Shown: one piece after another, positions 1 to 4,869 of the stretch
Position numbering within the stretch: position 1 is the stretch's first letter
Layout: each line of letters begins with the position of its first letter
From: Chloroflexota bacterium
GTDB taxonomy: Bacteria > Chloroflexota > UBA5177 > JANWHV01
Reading direction: 5' to 3'
DNA length: 5,624 nucleotides
Assembly: GCA_025450375.1 (NCBI GenBank)
Contig: JANWHO010000165.1
Span: forward strand, 1-5,624
Translations under genes and position numbers: made by a program
Notes under the pieces: model-generated
The model's input: only the letters and a program-made list of their open reading frames with translations
What the model was told of the DNA's origin: nothing
The model's database searches: none

Positions 1-1128
1 AAGGTATTTGGGCCAAGTTGTACTAGAGCCTTCATAGATCTGGGCTCCCTTGGCGTTCCGCAGGAAGCGGGCCACCGGATATTCGTCCGAGTAGCCATAG
101 GCGCCGTGGATCTGGACCGCGTCGGCGGCTGCCTGGAACGAGGCATCGGTGGCGAACCACTTGCCCAGCGCGGTCTCGCGGGTGCAGCGGAGCCCCTGGT
201 TCTTCATCCAGGCCGCGCGCAGATTGAGCAGGCGGGCGGCGTCGTAGTTGGAGACCATGCGGGCGATCATTTGCTGCACGAGCTGGTATTTCCCGATCTC
301 CTGGCCGAAGGTCTTCCGGTCGTGCGCGTACTTGACGCTGGCGTCGAGCGAGGCCCGGATCAATCCCACCGCGCCGGCCCCCACCGTGAGGCGCCCATTG
401 TCCAGGCAGCTCATGGCGATCTTGAACCCTTCGCCCTCCTCGCCCAGAATGTTGGCCCGCGGCACCCGCACGTCTTGCATGGCGAAGCCGCCGGTGTTCC
501 CGGCCCGGATCCCCGCTTTGTTGTGCAGGCCGTAACTCTTGAAGCCGGGGCCGGCCTCGGCGCGCTCCACGATGAAGGCGGTGATCCCCCGGTGCTTCTT
601 CTCTTTGTCGGTGTAGGCGAAGACCAGGAAGGTGTCGGCCACGTCGGCGGCCGAGATCCAGATCTTTTCGCCATTGAGAATGTAGTGGTCGCCGTCGCGG
701 CGGGCGGTCGCGTTCATCCCCGCCACGTCGGAGCCCGCCTCGGGGCCAGTGAGGCCGAAGGCGCCGAAGCGCTCTCCCTTGGCCAGGGGGACCAGATACC
801 GTTGCTTCTGCTCCTCGGTGCCCCACTGGTAGATGCCGCCGCTACAGAGCCCCACATGGACGGAGATGATCACGCGGAGCGAGGTGTCGACGTATTCCAG
901 TTCCTCGCAGGCCAGGGCCAGGCTGATGTAGTCCATCCCAGAGCCCCCATAGCGCTCTGGGAAGCAGATGCCGGTCAGGCCCATTTTGGCGAGCTTACCG
1001 AAGGTGCTGGGATCGTAGTGCTGGGCAATGTCGTTTTCCTGGATGACCGGAGCCAGATCGCGGGCCGCGAACTCCCGCGTGGTCCGCGCTAACATCTTAT
1101 GCTCGTCGGTCAATTCAAAGTCCATCAT
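1..1128 (-). CDS. Acyl-CoA dehydrogenase, FAD-dependent (partial, C-terminus beyond left edge)
   Basis: This enzyme oxidises an acyl-CoA to the trans-2-enoyl-CoA with FAD and passes electrons to an electron-transfer flavoprotein; it is cytoplasmic. The frame is open for 376 codons from ATG at 1128 to base 1, close to full family length (about 380), so only a short tail is missing. Visible blocks are YGGSGMDY (60-67), GAFGLTGPEAGSD (122-134), the flavin-contact stretch EKIWIS (154-159), RKTFGQEIGKYQLVQ (271-285), QIHGAYGYSDE (339-349) and AQIYEG (362-367), whose Glu366 aligns with the catalytic base of medium-chain-type enzymes. The usual Glu in LTEPxAGSD is Gly here. The last residues (SSTTWPKYL) do not look like the usual tail. 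A second ATG lies one codon inside the start, and GGAAAGAGAA (1138-1147) is a plausible ribosome site. Chain-length or branched-chain specificity cannot be told. It is divergent from the membrane glycosyltransferase gene. Confidence 0.93.
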   Translation of the reverse strand, partial: MMDFELTDEHKMLARTTREFAARDLAPVIQENDIAQHYDPSTFGKLAKMGLTGICFPERYGGSGMDYISLALACEELEYVDTSLRVIISVHVGLCSGGIYQWGTEEQKQRYLVPLAKGERFGAFGLTGPEAGSDVAGMNATARRDGDHYILNGEKIWISAADVADTFLVFAYTDKEKKHRGITAFIVERAEAGPGFKSYGLHNKAGIRAGNTGGFAMQDVRVPRANILGEEGEGFKIAMSCLDNGRLTVGAGAVGLIRASLDASVKYAHDRKTFGQEIGKYQLVQQMIARMVSNYDAARLLNLRAAWMKNQGLRCTRETALGKWFATDASFQAAADAVQIHGAYGYSDEYPVARFLRNAKGAQIYEGSSTTWPKYL

Positions 1129-1189
1129 GGGCTGCTGTTCTCTTTCCGGGGGCGCGTGTGGATAACCCCTTTGTCTCCCGCGCCGCTCC

Positions 1190-1195
1190 AGTATA
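1190..1195 (-). promoter_or_regulatory. Possible -10 box for the acyl-CoA dehydrogenase gene
   Basis: On the minus strand this reads TATACT, one mismatch from the sigma-70 consensus TATAAT, about 60 bp upstream of the start codon. No convincing -35 box sits at the normal 16-18 bp spacing; a TGGACA hexamer lies 32 bp away, which is too far. It is the best -10-like element in the 152-bp divergent region, but rests on one hexamer. Confidence 0.25.
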
Positions 1196-1266
1196 CCGCG
1201 CCCACCGGCCCCGTCGCCCATCGGGATTGTCCATTAAGGGATTGCCGCCCACGCTATTTGCTGGTA

Positions 1267-1273
1267 AGGTGAT
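1267..1273 (+). promoter_or_regulatory. Ribosome binding site deciding the GT87-like gene start
   Basis: AGGTGAT matches the 3' part of the extended Shine-Dalgarno sequence and lies 7 nt before ATG 1281. The frame stays open upstream to a GTG at 1158, but those 41 codons are rich in Arg and Pro, show no conserved motif and have no comparable ribosome site. The ATG at 1281 is therefore preferred. Confidence 0.7.
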
Positions 1274-1280
1274 CCCCGTA

Positions 1281-2510
1281 ATGGTGTCCGCGCCCGCCGC
1301 TCTCCGTCCCATCCCCGCTAACACCGCGACCATTTGGGAACGACGCTTGAGCCGGTTGGTGTTTGGCTTGATCGTCTTCTCCTTGATGATCGATTGGTCG
1401 CTGCTCCATACCTGGAATAGCGTCAACAAAGGATTCTACGCCTCGGATTGGCTGAACTCGTATCAGGCCGCCGAACAGGTGCGCGCCGGGAGCAATCCTT
1501 ACGAGTACGCGGGAGTATACCTCAGTTCACCAACCTTTTTACTGTTCGTGCGAAGCTTGCTTTTCCTCGGCTATCCGCTGTCCCGATGGCTGTGGAGCGT
1601 GGCTTCGGTCGCTATGCTGCTGGGGGCCGGCCGCTTGATCGTGGGGTCGCTGGTTCCCCGACCGGCCGGCGTACCGTATGTCCGGGGTATCTTTCTCATT
1701 CTGGCCTTCAGCCCGACTATTTTGCTGATCCCAACCTCCGCCAACACGACGGCGGAGGTCGTGCTGGGCTATGCCCTGGCCCTCTGGTGCTTCACCCGGA
1801 GCCACGAAGCGAGAGGCGGCGTGGCCCTGGCCTTAACCGTTTTGATCAAGCCGCACCTGGCGTTCCTCATGTTTCCCCTTCTCGTGTATAAGCGGCGCTG
1901 GCGGGCCGCCGGCGCCTATGCCCTCACGGTCGCGGGTGCCACCTTGCTCTCCCTGGCGGTGCTCGGCCCAAGTACCTTCGGCGGCTTTTTCGCGATCCTC
2001 AACAGCACTGAAAGCGGCGCCAACTCCCTTGGTTTGTGGCTGCGGGATATTCCCGGCTTGCATGCCATGTTCTTGCAAATCTGGCCCGGCAGCGCCCTGG
2101 CGAGCGGAGTCGCCTATGGGCTCGGCGGCCTGTTGCTCGCGGGAGCGGCCTGGTACTGGCGTGGACCCTGGGCGCCAGGGCATCCTCAGTTCCTTGCCGG
2201 CTGGGCCATGCTGCCGATGGTGGATTTGTTGGCGGTGACCTACGCGCACAGCGACGATCTGGTGCTCCTGATCATTCCGGCCATCGTCCTCTATGGATTT
2301 CTAGTCGATCCACTCACCAGGCCGAGGATGAAGCGGTGGATTGTCCTCATTCTCCTCGCCCTCTATCTTTCTCCCACGATGGTTGTCTACTTCCGTCTCC
2401 ACTTCGTCGCTCCGGTCATGCTCGCCGCCCTGGTCGTTTTGTGGTGGCTGGCGCCTCCCGTGCAGCCCGGCTCACCGCGCGCTTACGACCGCTCGGGCAG
2501 CAGCGTATAG
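1281..2510 (+). CDS. Polytopic membrane glycosyltransferase, GT87/DUF2029-like
   Basis: The 409-residue protein has roughly ten hydrophobic segments, for example near residues 25-42, 84-98, 104-122, 134-151, 158-171, 182-203, 210-229, 272-291, 305-319, 325-341, 352-370 and 375-390. Its N-terminal loop reads SDWLNSYQAAEQVRAGSNPYEY (55-76), matching the GT87 pattern of an early Asp followed by Y-x-AA, G-x-NPY and a short hydrophobic P-containing stretch. Asp56 is the likely equivalent of the catalytic Asp of actinobacterial PimE. A second family-like block is LIKPHLAFLMFPLL then a basic KRRWR (188-208). GT87 members transfer mannose or arabinose from polyprenyl phosphates to lipid or glycan acceptors on the outer face of the membrane. 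Donor and acceptor are unknown here, and no envelope-synthesis gene is adjacent. Its last 28 bases overlap the aldehyde dehydrogenase gene on the other strand. It could also be a GT39/PMT-like GT-C enzyme. Confidence 0.82.
   Translation: MVSAPAALRPIPANTATIWERRLSRLVFGLIVFSLMIDWSLLHTWNSVNKGFYASDWLNSYQAAEQVRAGSNPYEYAGVYLSSPTFLLFVRSLLFLGYPLSRWLWSVASVAMLLGAGRLIVGSLVPRPAGVPYVRGIFLILAFSPTILLIPTSANTTAEVVLGYALALWCFTRSHEARGGVALALTVLIKPHLAFLMFPLLVYKRRWRAAGAYALTVAGATLLSLAVLGPSTFGGFFAILNSTESGANSLGLWLRDIPGLHAMFLQIWPGSALASGVAYGLGGLLLAGAAWYWRGPWAPGHPQFLAGWAMLPMVDLLAVTYAHSDDLVLLIIPAIVLYGFLVDPLTRPRMKRWIVLILLALYLSPTMVVYFRLHFVAPVMLAALVVLWWLAPPVQPGSPRAYDRSGSSV
2483..2510. other. 28-bp tail-to-tail overlap of two convergent genes
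   Basis: The plus-strand gene stops with TAG at 2508-2510 and the minus-strand gene stops with TAA, read from 2485 to 2483. The last nine sense codons of each therefore share DNA. There is no spacer, and no hairpin with a T-run lies within about 60 bp on either side, so each transcript probably runs into the antisense of the other gene. Confidence 0.9.
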
Positions 2511-4033
2511 TCCGGGAAGTTCCCGTACAGCCGCTCACCCGCCGGCCCCTGGGTGACGGCACGGACGAGATACTCCCCGCCCACGAAGCACCCCTTCCAG
2601 GACTCTCCGATCCCTCCGAATGGCTCCTCGCGGTCGCCCCGCGAACGCACCTTATTCACCCCTACCTTGAAGCCACGCAACTCACCGGCGATTCGTTGGG
2701 CGATTCGTTGATCGTCGCAGGCGATCGAGGAGACCAAGCTGCCATTGGAGACGTTCATCTCGGCCACCAGTTCCTCAATACTGTCCACAATCACGATCGT
2801 GTCCACTGGACCGAAGGGTTCTTTATGATAGAGGGCGCAGTTGCGCGGCACGTTGATCAGGGCGGCCGGCGCGATGGAGGTTGAGGTGTCCTGCCCGGGA
2901 CCGAAGAGTGACGCGTCCAGCGTGCCCTCAGAGATCCTGACCGCTCCCTTCCCGATCGCCTCGCTATAGAGGACGCGAAGGTTCTCTACCGCCTTGCCGT
3001 TGATCAGGGGGCCGAAATCGAGAAGGGGCGGCGCCGCTTCGCCGTCTTTCGCCAGCAAGGGATGGCCAATGCGCAATGACGCCAGGACGGGGAGGTACAT
3101 ATCGAGAAAGCGAGGGAACAATTCGCGCTGGATCACGTAACGGGGATAGGAGGTGCAGCGCTGCTTCCCGTACTCAAAACCCTTCTTGATTTGAGCGGCC
3201 AGGGTAGGCCAATCCGAGAAGTCCCAGATGCCGTAGGCGTTAACCCCTTCCATCTCCAGCATGTATCGCTTCTCGCGGTCGTAGAGGCTGGCCGCGATAT
3301 CTCGCCCATTGGTCTTGCCGCCCACGAAAGAGAGGCAGGCGATGGCCTCGTTGCGCACCAGGGCCTCGCTGAGATGGCCGCCGGAGCCGCTGACCAGGGA
3401 GACCGGCAGATCACATTGGCGGGCAAGCCCCAGCGCCAGGGTCAGGGCGCACAGGCCGCCGTCACTGGGGGTCTTGGCGATCACCGCGTTGCCGGCCAGC
3501 ACCTGCACCAACATCGCATGGACCAGCACGGAGAGCGGGTAATTCCACGAGGCGATGTTGGAGACCAGCCCAAGCGGCTGCCGTCCCTCCAGCATGGGCT
3601 CGATCCCGCGAATGTACCATTCCACGCCCGAGATACAGCGGTCAACGCTGACCTGGGCTTGGCTGAATGGCTTGCCGATTTCCCAGGCGAGGAGGATGGC
3701 CAGGAGATCGCGGTGCTCGCGCAGACGCTCCACACATGCCTCGACTCGCGCGCGCCGCTCGTCCAGCCCCACCCGTGACCATCCATCATGCTCGCCGGCG
3801 GCGAAATGCACCGCTCGCCGGGCGGTCTCCATGTCGATCATGGGGAAGGTGCCGAGAAGGGAGCCATCGCAGGGCGAGAGGAACGGTTTGCCGTGGCCCG
3901 GCCAGCCCCAGGAACCTTCGATCAGGTTGAGAACCCGCCCTTCGTCACCAAACGCATCCGGCACCAGCGTTCCGGCTCGCCCGTACGCGGCCGCCCACTC
4001 AGTCCCCGTCACAATTCGCTTCTTTGTCGCCAT
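2483..4033 (-). CDS. NAD(P)-dependent aldehyde dehydrogenase family protein
   Basis: The 516-residue protein should oxidise an aldehyde to a carboxylic acid with NAD(P)+ in the cytoplasm. The active-site map is complete: SWNYPLSV (162-169, with the conserved Asn164), IAKTPSD (185-191, with the cofactor-binding Lys187), GSGGHLSEAL (216-225), FVGGKTNGRDI (236-246), LEMEGVNAYG (259-268, with general base Glu260), YGKQRCTS (288-295, with nucleophile Cys293), KEPFGPV (404-410, with Glu405) and PFGGIGES (471-478). Several motifs deviate from the textbook forms: NYPL for NFPL, EMEGVNAYG for ELGGKNP, and FVGGKTNG for FTGSTxxG. This suggests a less-studied subfamily, so I give no substrate. Length is slightly above the usual 450-500. 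The frame extends upstream to 4213, but the ribosome site fixes the start at 4033; that extension would run into the divergent macro gene. Confidence 0.92.
   Translation of the reverse strand: MATKKRIVTGTEWAAAYGRAGTLVPDAFGDEGRVLNLIEGSWGWPGHGKPFLSPCDGSLLGTFPMIDMETARRAVHFAAGEHDGWSRVGLDERRARVEACVERLREHRDLLAILLAWEIGKPFSQAQVSVDRCISGVEWYIRGIEPMLEGRQPLGLVSNIASWNYPLSVLVHAMLVQVLAGNAVIAKTPSDGGLCALTLALGLARQCDLPVSLVSGSGGHLSEALVRNEAIACLSFVGGKTNGRDIAASLYDREKRYMLEMEGVNAYGIWDFSDWPTLAAQIKKGFEYGKQRCTSYPRYVIQRELFPRFLDMYLPVLASLRIGHPLLAKDGEAAPPLLDFGPLINGKAVENLRVLYSEAIGKGAVRISEGTLDASLFGPGQDTSTSIAPAALINVPRNCALYHKEPFGPVDTIVIVDSIEELVAEMNVSNGSLVSSIACDDQRIAQRIAGELRGFKVGVNKVRSRGDREEPFGGIGESWKGCFVGGEYLVRAVTQGPAGERLYGNFPDYTLLPERS
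2687..2710. repeat. Exact 12-bp tandem duplication inside the aldehyde dehydrogenase gene
   Basis: GGCGATTCGTTG occurs twice head-to-tail (2687-2698 and 2699-2710). On the minus strand it encodes QRIA-QRIA at about residues 442-449, in the helix following the SSIACDD stretch. The copies are identical at DNA level and in frame, so the protein is not broken. Confidence 0.9.
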
Positions 4034-4068
4034 GTTCATCTCACCCCTGTCTACTTGCCGAGATGAAC
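4034..4068. repeat. Perfect 9-bp inverted repeat over the aldehyde dehydrogenase translation start
   Basis: GTTCATCTC (4034-4042) and GAGATGAAC (4060-4068) are exact reverse complements separated by 17 bp. One arm abuts the chosen ATG (4033) and includes the upstream in-frame ATG (4037-4039). The other arm ends next to the candidate -10 boxes. In the minus-strand mRNA the arms could pair into a hairpin with the ribosome-site core in its loop and the start codon directly after the stem. As DNA it could be a dimeric regulator's operator between divergent genes. The sequence does not say which. Confidence 0.75.
4041..4048 (-). promoter_or_regulatory. Ribosome binding site deciding the aldehyde dehydrogenase start
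   Basis: The minus strand reads AGGGGTGA, close to the extended Shine-Dalgarno AGGAGGTGA. It is 7 nt from ATG 4033, a normal spacing, and only 1 nt from the in-frame ATG at 4039. This favours the protein beginning MATKKRIV rather than MNMATKK or any longer form. Confidence 0.75.
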
Positions 4069-4069
4069 G

Positions 4070-4076
4070 TATCATA
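4070..4076. promoter_or_regulatory. Candidate overlapping divergent -10 boxes (aldehyde dehydrogenase / macro gene)
   Basis: The 7 bp TATCATA reads TATCAT on the plus strand (4070-4075) and TATGAT on the minus strand (4071-4076), each one mismatch from TATAAT. They would give leaders of about 30 nt for the aldehyde dehydrogenase and 40 nt for the macro gene. Neither has a clear -35 box at normal spacing, so activator dependence or another sigma factor is possible, as is coincidence. Confidence 0.3.
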
Positions 4077-4122
4077 GAGGAAAGGCAGGCGGGCGTGCCT
4101 GGGCGCTCCCGAGGCGCGAGGG

Positions 4123-4680
4123 ATGAGAGAACCGTACGTGACTGAAGCAACATTCGGCGCCGCGACCTTGCGCCTGATCCAGGGGAACATCGTGCGGGTG
4201 ACGGCCGATGCACTCGTCAATGCCGCCAATAGCGGGCTGGCGGGCGGTGGCGGGGTGGATGGGGTGATTCACCGGGCAGGCGGTCCCACGATCATGGAGG
4301 AGTGCCGGAAGATCGGCCGCTGCCCGACCGGAGACGCCGTGATTACTGGGGCTGGCTCGCTTCCCGCCAAGTATGTGATTCACGCCGTGGCGCCCTTCTA
4401 TCAAGATGGTGCGCACGGCGAGCCCGATCTCCTCCGTGGAGCCTATACCGCCAGTCTGGCCCTTGCCGAATCTCACGACGTGCGTACCCTCGCCTTCCCC
4501 TCTCTGGGAACCGGCGCCTATCGTTACCCGGTCAGCCTGGCCGCCACTATCGCCCTGGAGACGGTGGCGACCCATCTCCGTGGCCCCACCAAGCTGGTCG
4601 AGGTCACCTTCGTGCTCTTCAGCGCCCCGGATCTCGTCGCCTATGCCGCCGCGCTGGCGCATGTGTTTGAGGGCTCATAG
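4123..4680 (+). CDS. Macro-domain protein, MacroD/YmdB-like ADP-ribose deacylase
   Basis: The 185 residues form a single macro domain and nothing else. Members of this type bind ADP-ribose and hydrolyse O-acetyl-ADP-ribose; many also remove mono-ADP-ribose from acidic residues. Key blocks are LIQGNIVRVTADALVNAANSG (18-38), GGGGVDGVIHRAGG (41-54), CPTGDAVITGAGSLPAKYVIHAV (67-89) and FPSLGTGAYRYP (125-136). Asn36 and Asp46 align with the catalytic Asn and Asp of E. coli YmdB, with the same 10-residue spacing, so activity is expected. The first motif has GNI in place of the usual GDI, losing the Asp that contacts adenine in characterised macro domains. GAGG (4111-4114) lies 8 nt before the ATG. 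It diverges from the aldehyde dehydrogenase and precedes the ABC-F gene on the same strand by 189 bp. No ADP-ribosyltransferase or sirtuin lies nearby to suggest a partner. Confidence 0.94.
   Translation: MREPYVTEATFGAATLRLIQGNIVRVTADALVNAANSGLAGGGGVDGVIHRAGGPTIMEECRKIGRCPTGDAVITGAGSLPAKYVIHAVAPFYQDGAHGEPDLLRGAYTASLALAESHDVRTLAFPSLGTGAYRYPVSLAATIALETVATHLRGPTKLVEVTFVLFSAPDLVAYAAALAHVFEGS
4234..4264 (+). other. G-quadruplex-capable motif inside the macro gene
   Basis: Four G-runs (GGG, GGG, GGGG, GGGG) at 4234-4236, 4242-4244, 4252-4255 and 4261-4264 are separated by loops of 5, 7 and 5 nt, satisfying the common G3-N1-7 rule on the coding strand. The stretch encodes the Gly-rich AGGGGVDG substrate loop, so amino-acid constraint may fully explain it. 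Confidence 0.4.
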
Positions 4681-4716
4681 GGCAGGCAGGGAAACCCAGA
4701 AAAAGCATAGCCATCC

Positions 4717-4755
4717 GACGGATCGGTCCGATCAGACCGATCGGACCGATCCGTC
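4717..4755. repeat. 17-bp perfect inverted repeat (hairpin) between macro and ABC-F genes
   Basis: GACGGATCGGTCCGATC (4717-4733) and GATCGGACCGATCCGTC (4739-4755) are exact reverse complements around the 5-nt loop AGACC. The arms are themselves built of GATCGG/CCGATC units, and GACCGATC occurs twice in direct orientation (4735-4742 and 4744-4751). The hairpin starts 36 bp after the macro stop codon. It lacks a T-tract immediately downstream on the plus strand; on the minus strand a run of five Ts begins about 12 nt after the stem. It may act as an mRNA 3'-end stabiliser, a weak or factor-dependent terminator, or be a copy of a dispersed palindromic repeat. Confidence 0.9.
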
Positions 4756-4764
4756 CGGGGCACT

Positions 4765-4848
4765 ATGGTGCTCCCCATTGTAGTCGCCGTTATAGACGGC
4801 ACGCGCTCGCCAGGGCATACTCCGCGGGGGTGTTACACTTCTGACTGA
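4765..4848 (+). other. 27-codon small open reading frame upstream of the ABC-F gene
   Basis: ATG at 4765 opens a 27-codon frame (MVLPIVVAVIDGTRSPG...) that closes with TGA at 4846-4848, 21 nt before the ABC-F start. The first ten residues are hydrophobic. The only ribosome-site candidate is GGGG, 4 nt upstream, which is too close. A leader peptide is conceivable because some antibiotic-responsive ABC-F genes have one, but a frame this short can arise by chance. Confidence 0.15.
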
Positions 4849-4869
4849 AGGGGAACGGGTGGCGCGCGC

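Noticed and set aside
106..1092. Long plus-strand open frame opposite the acyl-CoA dehydrogenase
   Set aside because: It is an antisense shadow produced by high-GC codon bias. The minus-strand frame carries the whole family signature and this one shows no recognisable motif.
1158..1280. GTG start giving the GT87-like protein 41 extra N-terminal residues
   Set aside because: No ribosome site, a low-complexity Arg/Pro-rich translation, and a good Shine-Dalgarno sequence 7 nt before ATG 1281.
2512..2523. CGGGAAGTTCCCG-like palindrome near the ends of the two convergent genes
   Set aside because: The arms have only a single-base centre, so it cannot form a hairpin without losing pairs. It lies inside the aldehyde dehydrogenase coding region and has no T-run.
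2036..2884. Plus-strand open frame spanning the end of the glycosyltransferase gene and the start of the region beyond
   Set aside because: It crosses two well-supported genes in other frames and its translation has no domain-like pattern.
4034..4213. Sixty-residue N-terminal extension of the aldehyde dehydrogenase
   Set aside because: It is Arg/Ser-rich, overlaps the divergent macro gene start, and would place a strong ribosome site inside the coding region.
4084..4687. GGCAGGC at 4084-4090 and 4681-4687 as flanking direct repeats suggesting insertion of the macro gene
   Set aside because: Seven bases of low-complexity G-rich sequence are easily found by chance, and there is no transposase, terminal inverted repeat or composition shift.
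4717..4755. The 17-bp-stem hairpin as a classical intrinsic terminator
   Set aside because: The plus strand continues CGGGGCACTATGG with no T-run, and the T-run on the minus side is about 12 nt from the stem. It is kept as a repeat of unknown role.
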